Shown piece by piece: positions 1 to 6,577 of a stretch of 8,651 nt of DNA. Below the pieces are notes generated by a model. It searched no databases, had not been told where the DNA came from, and saw only the letters and a program-made list of their open reading frames with translations. The DNA comes from Cyclobacteriaceae bacterium (GTDB taxonomy: Bacteria > Bacteroidota > Bacteroidia > Cytophagales > Cyclobacteriaceae), in NCBI GenBank assembly GCA_025363495.1, contig JANYDR010000390.1:1-8651 (forward strand), written 5' to 3'. How positions within the stretch are numbered: position 1 is the stretch's first letter; every line of letters starts with the position of its first letter. Made by a program: the position numbers and the translations under genes.

Positions 1-2
1 CC

Positions 3-629
3 GATCTGTTTACCTGGAACGGCAAAACAATTTATGCCGATCCTGACGGTGGCGCCAAAGCTTTTGAAGGTCTTGCTGCTCCGGATCTGATTCTGATTAC
101 AGACATACATGGTGATCACTTCAATCCTGAAACGCTTCAGGCAGTAAGCACCGCCAATACTATAATAGTAGTTCCTCAGGCTGTCGCCGACAAGTTTCCC
201 GAGGCCCTGAAATCAAAAGCCGTTGTAATAAATAATGGACAAACAATCAGCAAGTTGGATATTTCTATCATGGCTATTCCTATGTACAACTTACCTGAAT
301 CAGCAGACGCAAAACATACCAAAGGCCGGGGCAATGGCTATGTTCTCACCTTTGGAAATAAGAAAGTTTACCTTTCCGGAGATACGGCAGGTATTCCTGA
401 AATGCGTTCACTGAAAAATATTGATGTCGCCTTCGTGTGTATGAATTTGCCATATACAATGGATATTAATGAGGCTTCCGCTTCAGTATTGGAATTCAAA
501 CCAAAGATCGTGTATCCATATCATTACCGTGGTCAGAATGGATTAAGCGATACAGAGGCATTTAAAAAACTTATTAACGAGAAGGATAAAAAGATCGATG
601 TGAGGTTGAGGAATTGGTATCCGGGTTGA
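3..629 (+). CDS. MBL-fold metallo-hydrolase (UlaG-like), 5'-truncated
   Basis: The last 208 codons of a metallo-beta-lactamase-fold hydrolase are visible; the N-terminus lies before the window and the stop is TGA at 627-629. Counting from the first complete codon, the metal-binding loop is TDIHGDHF (D34, H36, D38, H39), so the first His of the usual HxHxDH motif is Asp. A further His comes before the GNGYV strand (H105), the bridging Asp is in LSGDTAG (D127), and the last His is in YPYHYRG (H174). The strand pattern and the MNLPYTMD segment fit the UlaG-like branch common in Bacteroidota. These enzymes are usually metal-dependent hydrolases of unknown substrate. Whether this one has a signal peptide cannot be seen. 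A strong terminator 79 bp downstream suggests it ends its transcript. Fold assignment is secure; substrate is unknown. Confidence 0.88.
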   Translation, partial: DLFTWNGKTIYADPDGGAKAFEGLAAPDLILITDIHGDHFNPETLQAVSTANTIIVVPQAVADKFPEALKSKAVVINNGQTISKLDISIMAIPMYNLPESADAKHTKGRGNGYVLTFGNKKVYLSGDTAGIPEMRSLKNIDVAFVCMNLPYTMDINEASASVLEFKPKIVYPYHYRGQNGLSDTEAFKKLINEKDKKIDVRLRNWYPG

Positions 630-637
630 TGCTGCTG

Positions 638-665
638 AAACTGGAAGTTAGAAACTGGAAATTAG
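638..665. repeat. 14-bp tandem repeat with 7-bp substructure
   Basis: Two adjacent 14-bp units, AAACTGGAAGTTAG and AAACTGGAAATTAG, differ at one base. Each unit splits into two related heptamers (AAACTGG plus AAGTTAG or AAATTAG). The tract begins nine bases after the stop codon of the metallo-hydrolase gene and before its terminator. The tract at 2638-2709 has the same period and similar heptamers. Confidence 0.7.
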
Positions 666-707
666 AAGTCCCCAGTTCATTTTAAGATTGGGACAAGAAT
701 TAATCAA

Positions 708-739
708 CCCGAATCCTCAATGGGTTCGGGCTTTTCTTT
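708..739 (+). terminator. Intrinsic terminator of the metallo-hydrolase gene
   Basis: A nine-pair stem is formed by 708-716 (CCCGAATCC) and 722-730 (GGGTTCGGG). It has one T-G wobble and a five-base loop TCAAT, and is followed directly by CTTTTCTTT. Stem, loop and U-rich tail all fit a rho-independent terminator on the + strand. It separates the metallo-hydrolase gene from the serine hydrolase gene, which must then have its own promoter. Confidence 0.85.
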
Positions 740-824
740 AATAGGCTTTTAATCGTCCGGGTGCGGACACTTTGAAGTAAGGTAGTATTCTTACCCCTAT
801 ATTGATATTTCAAATCTTCCAATC

Positions 825-2633
825 ATGAAAAAGCTCCTCCTTTTTACTTCATCATTTTTTGTTCTTTTTTCATGCTCAACTTCAACACCATCAGAATCGG
901 TTTCTGATCAGATTAAAAAAGTTGAAGCCGGGCTCACCGGTCCCGTTTACATTGTTGGCGACTCAACATGGACGATCGAATCGCGGATGGCTCATTATGG
1001 TGTGCCCGGCGTATCCATTGCAGTGATCAAGGACAATAAGATCGAGTGGATCAAGAGTTATGGTGTAATGAATAAAGAAAGTAAAGAGCTCGTTACGGAT
1101 AAGACACTGTTTCAGGCAGGCTCCATCAGTAAACCGGTGGCGGCGTATGCAGCGCTTCACCTTGCAGATAAGGGCAAAATCAGTCTCGATGAAAACATTA
1201 ATACCTATTTGAAATCATGGAAGCTCCCTGACAATGAATTCACTTCCGATAAGAAAGTTGGCCTCAAACACTTGCTAAGTCATTCGGGTGGTTTGACAGT
1301 TCACGGTTTTCTTGGCTACAGTTCTGACCTGCCAGTACCAACACTTGTTCAGGTTTTGGATGGATTACCTCCAGCAAACTCCGATCCTATTCGGGTGGAT
1401 AAGGTGCCTGAGAAAAGTTTCCGTTATTCAGGTGGCGGTTATTGCATCATGCAACAAGCGCTAATCGATTTGGAAGGTAAACCATTCCCTCAAATCATGA
1501 AAGAATTAGTATTGCAACCAATAGGAATGAGTAACAGTACGTATGATCAGCCTCTTACCGGAACTCAATTAAAAATGGCTGCTTCTGGTTACGTACCAGA
1601 TGGAACAATGACAATAGGAAAGTATCATACCTATCCCGAAATGGCCGCAGCCGGTTTGTGGACAACGGCTGAAGATCTTGCAAAGTTTGCCATCGATGTT
1701 CAAAAAACTGTGCAAGGAAAAAGTACAACCGTACTTTCAAAACCCATGGCGGATAAGATGCTTACTTCTTTTGTAGCCGACTTTGAAGGACTTGGAATGT
1801 TTCTTGACAAAAGAAAAGATGATATCTATTTCGGACATGGAGGTTGGGATGAAGGGTTCTCCAGCGAAATGAAAGCACATAAAGACAAAGGATACGGAGT
1901 AGTTGTGTTAACCAATTCCAATCACCCTGAATTTATATCGGAAGTTATAAACTCGGTGGCACGAACTTATAATTGGGCCAACTTTATGCCTGTCTACACT
2001 AAAGTGGAAATGGATACAACTAAGTTCGCAGCTATACGAGGGCGCTATCACAATGAAATTGATGGAAGCCTGTATGTCACCACCAAAGGCGATCGCTTGT
2101 TTATGAAATACCTACGGGCAAAGGCACCTTATGAGTTAATCAGAATATCAGACAGCACCTATGTAAATTATCGTGACCAACGTCCGGTGCAATTCAAAGT
2201 AAATCCCGCAGACGGAAAAATGAACTTAGTGCTTGTTGAGAGTAGAAAATCAGCTGAGTTCGTACACCCGCGGGAGGATGAAAGCACAAGAGTACCGTAT
2301 GAATATTTATTGGCCGGTGATTTTGATAAGGCAGCGAAAGGGTATCAATCTTTACTAAAATTATATCCCTCCGATTATGCGGTAAGTGAAGGAAGCTTGA
2401 ATGACCAGGGATATAATCTCATGAATGATGGGAAAAATCAAATGGCCATCAGCGTTTTCAAGATCAACACAATATTGTATCCCGCCAGTGCCAATGTGTA
2501 TGACAGCTATGCTGAGGCATTGATGAAGAACGGTGATAAGGAGCTGGCAATCGCCAACTATAAAAAATCGTTGTCAATTAATCCTGGTAATAAGAATGCG
2601 AAGGAGAAATTGGAGGGGTTGAGGGAGAAGTGA
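825..2633 (+). CDS. Lipoprotein serine hydrolase (beta-lactamase/PBP4-like) with C-terminal TPR region
   Basis: This is a 602-residue protein of the beta-lactamase class C/penicillin-binding superfamily (Pfam Beta-lactamase). The N-terminus is a lipoprotein signal with lipobox LFSC and Cys17 as the likely lipidated residue, so it should sit in the cell envelope facing the periplasm. The acyl-enzyme motif is S100-I-S-K103; the second motif is Y201-S-G (Asn of YxN replaced by Gly, frequent in the esterase/peptidase members); the third is H338-G-G in place of KTG. The catalytic domain covers about residues 47-385. A beta-rich linker follows at about 390-480 and then TPR-like helices at about 491-600, including a good TPR with YAEALMKNGDKELAIANYKKSL and INPGN. 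The start is the only Met before the signal sequence; no Shine-Dalgarno is visible, as usual in Bacteroidota. Likely an esterase or D-aminopeptidase/peptidoglycan-type enzyme; true beta-lactamase activity is unlikely but not excluded. It is preceded by a terminator and seems to be monocistronic. Confidence 0.9.
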   Translation: MKKLLLFTSSFFVLFSCSTSTPSESVSDQIKKVEAGLTGPVYIVGDSTWTIESRMAHYGVPGVSIAVIKDNKIEWIKSYGVMNKESKELVTDKTLFQAGSISKPVAAYAALHLADKGKISLDENINTYLKSWKLPDNEFTSDKKVGLKHLLSHSGGLTVHGFLGYSSDLPVPTLVQVLDGLPPANSDPIRVDKVPEKSFRYSGGGYCIMQQALIDLEGKPFPQIMKELVLQPIGMSNSTYDQPLTGTQLKMAASGYVPDGTMTIGKYHTYPEMAAAGLWTTAEDLAKFAIDVQKTVQGKSTTVLSKPMADKMLTSFVADFEGLGMFLDKRKDDIYFGHGGWDEGFSSEMKAHKDKGYGVVVLTNSNHPEFISEVINSVARTYNWANFMPVYTKVEMDTTKFAAIRGRYHNEIDGSLYVTTKGDRLFMKYLRAKAPYELIRISDSTYVNYRDQRPVQFKVNPADGKMNLVLVESRKSAEFVHPREDESTRVPYEYLLAGDFDKAAKGYQSLLKLYPSDYAVSEGSLNDQGYNLMNDGKNQMAISVFKINTILYPASANVYDSYAEALMKNGDKELAIANYKKSLSINPGNKNAKEKLEGLREK

Positions 2634-2637
2634 GGGG

Positions 2638-2709
2638 TTGTTAGTGGCTGGTTGTGCTGGTTGTTGGTTGTTAGTGAAAAGTAATCGGTAATCGGCAATT
2701 AGTAATCGG
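2638..2709. repeat. Degenerate heptamer tract after the serine hydrolase gene
   Basis: Starting four bases after the stop, the sequence divides into mostly 7-bp words ending in AG or GG: TTGTTAG, TGGCTGG, a 9-base word, TTGTTGG, TTGTTAG, TGAAAAG, TAATCGG, TAATCGG, CAATTAG, TAATCGG. Within it, GGTTGTTAGTG occurs at 2636-2646 and 2666-2676, GCTGGTTGT occurs twice in tandem at 2647-2664, and TAATCGG occurs three times in a 28-bp block. A further direct repeat, GAGGGGTTG (2613-2621 and 2632-2640), straddles the stop codon. No protein is encoded here. Confidence 0.65.
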
Positions 2710-2726
2710 TGGATTGCGTTAGGAAA

Positions 2727-2751
2727 CTGTTTTCTTGTTTGGATTAAACAG
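2727..2751. other. Weak hairpin in the gap before the LLM oxidoreductase gene
   Basis: CTGTTT (2727-2732) can pair with AAACAG (2746-2751) across a 13-base loop; a competing shorter loop uses TTGTTT at 2735-2740. No T-run follows, so it is a poor terminator. The rest of this gap (2752-2837) is AT-rich. It contains GCTCAAT twice (2782-2788 and 2805-2811) and an AT palindrome TAATAATTATTA between them, but I could not assign a promoter. Confidence 0.25.
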
Positions 2752-2837
2752 AACTCTAATAAGCTAAAATCTGTTAAAGGTGCTCAATGGTTTAATAATT
2801 ATTAGCTCAATCTTAAAACATATAAAGAAAACGTGTA

Positions 2838-3869
2838 ATGGAAATTGGAATTGACAGTTTCGCCGCGGCTTTTTTTGAGGGAACCACAGACAATATGATG
2901 AGTGGAGCGGAATCCATTAATCAGTTGCTGGAAAGAATGGAGCAGGCAGACCGTGTAGGACTGGATGTATTTGGAATTGGTGAGCATCATCGCAAAGAAT
3001 TTCTCGACTCGGCACCGACCATGATTCTTGCAGCCGCGGCCGCCCGGACTAAGAAAATTCGGTTGACAAGTGCCGTGACAGTGCTAAGTGCCGCTGATCC
3101 TGTACGGGTATTCCAAAATTTTGCAACGCTGGATCTTATTTCAAATGGAAGAGCAGAGATGGTGGTGGGGCGAGGCTCCTTTATTGAATCATTCCCTCTT
3201 TTCGGCCTGAACCTTAATGACTATGATCGTCTTTTTTCTGAAAAGCTTGATCTTCTGCTTAACATCCGTAAGAACGAGTTTGTAAACTGGTCTGGTAAAT
3301 TTCGTCCGGCACTAACTGGGCAAGGTGTTTATCCTCGCCCCGTTCAAAACCCAATACCAGTTTGGTTGGGGGTGGGTGGAACTCCTGAATCATTCATTCG
3401 TGCAGGATCACTTGGACTGCCATTGATGGTCGCTATTATCGGAGGTGAAACACATCGCTTTGCCCCACTGGTTGATCTTTACAGAGAAGCCGGAAAGAAA
3501 GCCGGATATGCACCTGATCAGCTTAAGGTTGGATTACATTCATTGGGTTATGTAGGAGCCACCACTCAGGAAGCCATGGATGATTATTATCCTGGCTATG
3601 CGCAAACATTTACCAAGATTGGTAAAGAACGAGGATGGCCGCCGGTAACAAGAGCAAGTTTCGACGCCGTGGCAGGCCCACGTGGAGCGTTATTGGTTGG
3701 CGATCCAAAAGAAGTCGCGGAAAAAATAATCAGACATAGCAAAGCACTTGGTGGTATTTCAAGAGTTACTTTCCAGATGGATAGCGCGAATCTGACGCAT
3801 AAAAAAATGATGGAGGCGATAAGGTTATTGGGAAGTGAGGTTAAGCCATTGATTAAAGATAAAATTTAA
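2838..3869 (+). CDS. LLM-class (luciferase-like) flavin-dependent oxidoreductase
   Basis: This 343-residue protein matches the bacterial luciferase-like monooxygenase fold (TIM barrel) over nearly its whole length, close to the usual family size. Supporting features are the first strand IGIDSF at 3-8, the GIGEHH motif at 46-51, the ARTKKIRLTSAV strand at 69-80, VVGRGSF at 109-115 where family members hold FMN phosphate, PVWLGVGG at 174-181, and GALLVGDPKEVAEKI at 283-297 near the C-terminus, the typical family ending. It is cytoplasmic and likely uses FMNH2 supplied by a separate reductase; the substrate cannot be told. An F420-dependent member is less likely because Bacteroidota generally lack F420. 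The ATG at 2838 follows an A-rich stretch with no Shine-Dalgarno. Gaps on both sides are over 200 bp, so it is probably transcribed alone. Confidence 0.88.
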   Translation: MEIGIDSFAAAFFEGTTDNMMSGAESINQLLERMEQADRVGLDVFGIGEHHRKEFLDSAPTMILAAAAARTKKIRLTSAVTVLSAADPVRVFQNFATLDLISNGRAEMVVGRGSFIESFPLFGLNLNDYDRLFSEKLDLLLNIRKNEFVNWSGKFRPALTGQGVYPRPVQNPIPVWLGVGGTPESFIRAGSLGLPLMVAIIGGETHRFAPLVDLYREAGKKAGYAPDQLKVGLHSLGYVGATTQEAMDDYYPGYAQTFTKIGKERGWPPVTRASFDAVAGPRGALLVGDPKEVAEKIIRHSKALGGISRVTFQMDSANLTHKKMMEAIRLLGSEVKPLIKDKI

Positions 3870-3931
3870 GATTTGATTTCGTACAGTAATTCCTTAAGCC
3901 TGTCGAATTAAAAAGGTCTCCGGACAATTTC

Positions 3932-4009
3932 TTTAAACACATAGACATATAAAATGCACCAAAGAGAGCATAGAAATTTTTAAGCCCTTTGTATTCCTAT
4001 GTGTTTAAA
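3932..4009. repeat. Long inverted repeat (13-bp perfect arms), palindromic intergenic element
   Basis: TTTAAACACATAG at 3932-3944 is exactly the reverse complement of CTATGTGTTTAAA at 3997-4009, with a 52-base spacer. The similarity continues weakly inward (the reverse complement of 3985-3996 resembles 3945-3956), suggesting a decayed longer palindrome. The right arm runs into ATTTTTATT, so the element could end LLM gene transcription. From general memory, similar 'cacatag'-type intergenic palindromes recur in Bacteroidota genomes, but I cannot count copies here. Confidence 0.65.
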
Positions 4010-4032
4010 TTTTTATTGCAAAAGCATAAAGA

Positions 4033-4064
4033 TTTGCCAGTTTGCAACGGCCCCAATAACTTTA
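4033..4064 (+). promoter_or_regulatory. Candidate Bacteroidota-type promoter for the GMC operon
   Basis: TTTG at 4033-4036 and TAACTTTA at 4057-4064 are 20 bp apart. They match the Bacteroidota primary sigma pattern (TTTG at -33, TAnnTTTG at -7) except for the last base. Transcription from here would leave a leader of about 170 bases before the GMC start, which is long. Called by eye only. Confidence 0.3.
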
Positions 4065-4243
4065 GAAAAGACTATCTTACTTTCAGCCCTCAAAGTAAAA
4101 ACTCCACTTTTCATTAAAAAAAGGTTTTTCCTATGAAGATTATTGCTGCGTGGAGCAAACTCAATAAAATATAAATACCATCACGCTATAACATCATTGC
4201 TATTTCCGATATTGTCCCGTAAGTTTTTCAATTCCACCAAACC

Positions 4244-5779
4244 ATGGAACAATACGACATCATCATCATTGGCACCGGTGCCGGCGGCGGTACGCTTTTA
4301 CACAAGCTAAAAGATAGCGGTAAGAAAATTCTAGTTCTTGAGCGGGGTGCATTCCTCCCAAGAGAAAAAGAGAACTGGGATTCTATAGAAGTCTTCCAAA
4401 AAGAAAGATATCATACAAAGGAAGTCTGGAAGACCAATGGCAATTCAGATCTTCATCCGGGAACGAGCTACTGGGTGGGTGGAAATACAAAAGTGTACGG
4501 AGGTGCGCTGTTCCGTTTACGCGAGAGAGATTTTGAACGCGTTCAGCATTCCGAGGGAGTTTCATTGGAGTGGCCCGTAAAGTATGATGCATACGAACCT
4601 TATTATACAGAAGCAGAAAAATTGTATGACGTGCATGGGAAGATGGGGCTTGATCCGACAGAACCGCGTCGCAGTGCAGAGTATAATTATCCTGCAGTAA
4701 GTCATGAACCTCGCATCCAGCAACTTCATGACGACCTGGTGAAAGAAGGTCATCATCCCTTTTATATTCCTTTAAGCATTAGGCTCAATGAAGCTGATAA
4801 AGTTCATAGTCCCTGCATTCGTTGTAATACATGCGATGGTTTCCCGTGTTTGGTTGATGCAAAGGGTGACGCCGATCTCAATTGCGTTCGACCCTCGTTA
4901 CCAAATAATAATGTAACCTTATTAACTGAAGCAAAGGTGACCCGGCTCGTTACCAATTCAACCGGAAGTGAAATTGATTACGTTGAGGTAATGCATAAGA
5001 ATGAATTGCTGAAATGCAAAGCGGATGTTGTTGTCGTTGCGTGCGGAGCTATCAATTCCGCGGCCCTATTACTCAAGAGTTTTAATTCAAAACATCCAAA
5101 AGGACTTGCGAATAAAAGTGACCAGGTTGGGAGAAATTTCATGAAGCACTTAAACGTGGCTATGCTTGGGATCAGCACGAAACCAAATCCATCGGTCTTT
5201 CAGAAAACTCTTGCTGTAAATGATTTCTATTGGGGCGATAAGGATTTTAAATTTCCTATGGGACATGTTCAGTTGTTAGGCAAATCCAACAAAGACCAAC
5301 TCGCATCAGAAGCACCGTTCTTTACTCCAGGGATAGTGCTGGATGATATGGCGACACACTCCATTGACTGGTGGCTTACGGGTGAAGATTTAGCTGAACC
5401 TGGAAATCGTGTCACGATGGATGGTGAAACTCTGCACCTTGAGTATAAAGAAAACAACATGACAGGCTTCAACCGCCTTGTAGAAAAGTGGAAGCACGTT
5501 TTAGGTAAAATTGATTCGGGTGGCAGCATCATTCCCCGGGGAGTTTATTTGCGAAAAGATATTCCTATTTCGGGGGTTGCTCATCAGGTAGGAACATTGC
5601 GGTTTGGAACCGACCCTATAACTTCTGTTTTGGATATTAACTGTAAATCACACGAGATTGATAATCTCTATGTTGTTGATGGAAGTTTCTTTCCTTCCAG
5701 TGGAGCCGTGAATCCTTCACTTACCATCATGGCCAACGCGCTGAGAGTTGGTGATCATTTAACCCAACGGTTAAAGTAG
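4244..5779 (+). CDS. GMC-family FAD-dependent oxidoreductase with cysteine cluster
   Basis: This 511-residue glucose-methanol-choline family flavoprotein is of normal family length. The FAD-binding Rossmann motif is GTGAGGG at 10-16 and the ribose-binding Glu is in VLERG (E33). The substrate domain fills the middle, and the GMC C-terminal domain carries the catalytic pair H447 (in SGVAHQVG) and N490 (in SSGAVNPS), with the final FAD-contacting segment VVDGSFFPSS at 477-486. A compact cysteine cluster lies at 191-214 (C191, C194, C197, C202, C214), which could bind an Fe-S cluster or another metal. There is no signal peptide or Tat motif; the flavin motif starts at residue 10, so the protein is cytoplasmic or peripheral at the inner face of the membrane. 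The expected reaction is oxidation of an alcohol, polyol or sugar, with electrons passed to an acceptor other than, or in addition to, oxygen. The MIP gene starts 11 bp downstream. Family secure, substrate unknown. Confidence 0.92.
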   Translation: MEQYDIIIIGTGAGGGTLLHKLKDSGKKILVLERGAFLPREKENWDSIEVFQKERYHTKEVWKTNGNSDLHPGTSYWVGGNTKVYGGALFRLRERDFERVQHSEGVSLEWPVKYDAYEPYYTEAEKLYDVHGKMGLDPTEPRRSAEYNYPAVSHEPRIQQLHDDLVKEGHHPFYIPLSIRLNEADKVHSPCIRCNTCDGFPCLVDAKGDADLNCVRPSLPNNNVTLLTEAKVTRLVTNSTGSEIDYVEVMHKNELLKCKADVVVVACGAINSAALLLKSFNSKHPKGLANKSDQVGRNFMKHLNVAMLGISTKPNPSVFQKTLAVNDFYWGDKDFKFPMGHVQLLGKSNKDQLASEAPFFTPGIVLDDMATHSIDWWLTGEDLAEPGNRVTMDGETLHLEYKENNMTGFNRLVEKWKHVLGKIDSGGSIIPRGVYLRKDIPISGVAHQVGTLRFGTDPITSVLDINCKSHEIDNLYVVDGSFFPSSGAVNPSLTIMANALRVGDHLTQRLK

Positions 5780-5790
5780 TATCACCATCA

Positions 5791-6510
5791 ATGATAGAAT
5801 GGCTTCGTAAGTATAAAGCTCAATGGAGAAAATATATTTATGAAGCATGGGGACTTGGTGTTTTCATGTTTTCGGCAGGTTTTTTTGACGCAATCATCGA
5901 TCATCCTGACCTCTACATCCGGGAGCATATTTCGTCAGCTCTTATCAGAAGATTTTTAATTGGTCTTTCTATGGGCTTAACCGCCCTTTTCATTTTTACT
6001 TCTTCGTGGGGTAAGGAATCAGGGGCTCAAATTAATCCTGCAGTAACGCTGGTCCGATACCGCCTGGGACAAATGACATTTATTGACAGCTTGTTTTATA
6101 TTTTATTTCAATTCATCGGAGGTGCTGCAGGCATGTACCTGATCCATCTCCTGATGCCTGCTTTAATAAGTCATCCGGCCATCAATTATATTGTAACTAT
6201 TCCCGGTCCTGACGGCATAGTGATCACATTTTTCGCCGAGCTGATTATTTCGCTCGTACTGATCACGGTAGTTTTGCTTTTTCAGTCGAACATTAATTTA
6301 GCCAGGCACACACCTTATATAGTAGCATTGCTGATAACACTATATATAACATTTGAAGCGCCGTATAGCGGCATGAGCATGAATCCTGCCAGGACTTTCG
6401 CTTCAGCTATTGTTGCTAATCAATGGACAGCATTCTGGTTGTATTGTGTGGCGCCTATGATGGGGATGGAATTGGGGAGGAAATTGTTTCAGGTATTAAA
6501 AAGCGGCTGA
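5791..6510 (+). CDS. MIP-family channel (aquaporin/glyceroporin-like)
   Basis: This 239-residue membrane protein of the major intrinsic protein family has six hydrophobic segments (about 19-35, 52-71, 98-121, 142-165, 173-189 and 210-228). Both pore half-helices keep the NPA signature: N82-P-A in loop B and N198-P-A in loop E, the latter followed by R201 of the aromatic/arginine filter. By hand alignment to E. coli AqpZ and GlpF, the helix-5 filter position (His in AqpZ, Gly in GlpF) is I186 and the loop-E position (Thr in AqpZ, Phe in GlpF) is M195. It is therefore neither a standard water pore nor a standard glycerol pore. A charged N-terminal extension of about 18 residues precedes helix 1. 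It starts 11 bp after the GMC dehydrogenase, almost surely in one operon, so the channel may carry the dehydrogenase substrate or product. Confidence 0.92.
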   Translation: MIEWLRKYKAQWRKYIYEAWGLGVFMFSAGFFDAIIDHPDLYIREHISSALIRRFLIGLSMGLTALFIFTSSWGKESGAQINPAVTLVRYRLGQMTFIDSLFYILFQFIGGAAGMYLIHLLMPALISHPAINYIVTIPGPDGIVITFFAELIISLVLITVVLLFQSNINLARHTPYIVALLITLYITFEAPYSGMSMNPARTFASAIVANQWTAFWLYCVAPMMGMELGRKLFQVLKSG

Positions 6511-6553
6511 GTTAGGGCAGTTTTAGTTTAATCAATAAAAATAATTTCACACC

Positions 6554-6567
6554 TTGTGGCAACACAA
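6554..6567 (+). other. Small GCAA-loop hairpin before the heme protein start
   Basis: TTGTG-GCAA-CACAA forms a perfect five-pair stem with a GNRA-type tetraloop. It ends ten bases before the ATG at 6578 and also contains the alternative TTG start at 6554. It might influence translation of the third operon gene. It is short and could be chance. Confidence 0.3.
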
Positions 6568-6577
6568 ATTCTTCCCA

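Larger units (their letters stand above)
3870..4243. other. 374-bp intergenic region without a convincing gene
   Basis: This AT-rich stretch lies between the LLM oxidoreductase and the GMC operon. It holds the long inverted repeat at 3932-4009 and a candidate promoter at 4033-4064. A 13-codon open frame starts at ATG 4133 and ends with TAA at 4172-4174, too short to claim as a gene. Nothing resembling a tRNA, known riboswitch or coding region was seen on either strand. Confidence 0.6.

Noticed and set aside
755..768. GTCCG-GGTG-CGGAC hairpin upstream of the serine hydrolase
   Set aside because: Only five pairs and not followed by a T-run; it could be an operator or chance, and nothing distinguishes these.
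825..2633. Antibiotic-resistance beta-lactamase
   Set aside because: YSG and HGG motifs, the lipoprotein signal and the TPR tail point to a general serine hydrolase; no resistance claim can be supported.
638..2709. CRISPR-like array from the repeated intergenic words
   Set aside because: Repeats are 7-14 bp with no unique spacers of regular length and no cas genes nearby.
4133..4174. 13-codon open frame with ATG start (leader peptide candidate)
   Set aside because: Too short, no ribosome-binding evidence and no repeated regulatory codons or attenuator hairpin after it.
5269..5532. 87-codon open frame on the minus strand inside the GMC gene
   Set aside because: It lies wholly antisense to a well-supported enzyme, and its product resembles no family I recognise.
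6554..6577. TTG start giving eight extra residues to the heme protein
   Set aside because: ATG at 6578 begins a normal hydrophilic N-terminus before helix 1; the extra segment lies in a hairpin and has no support as coding sequence.
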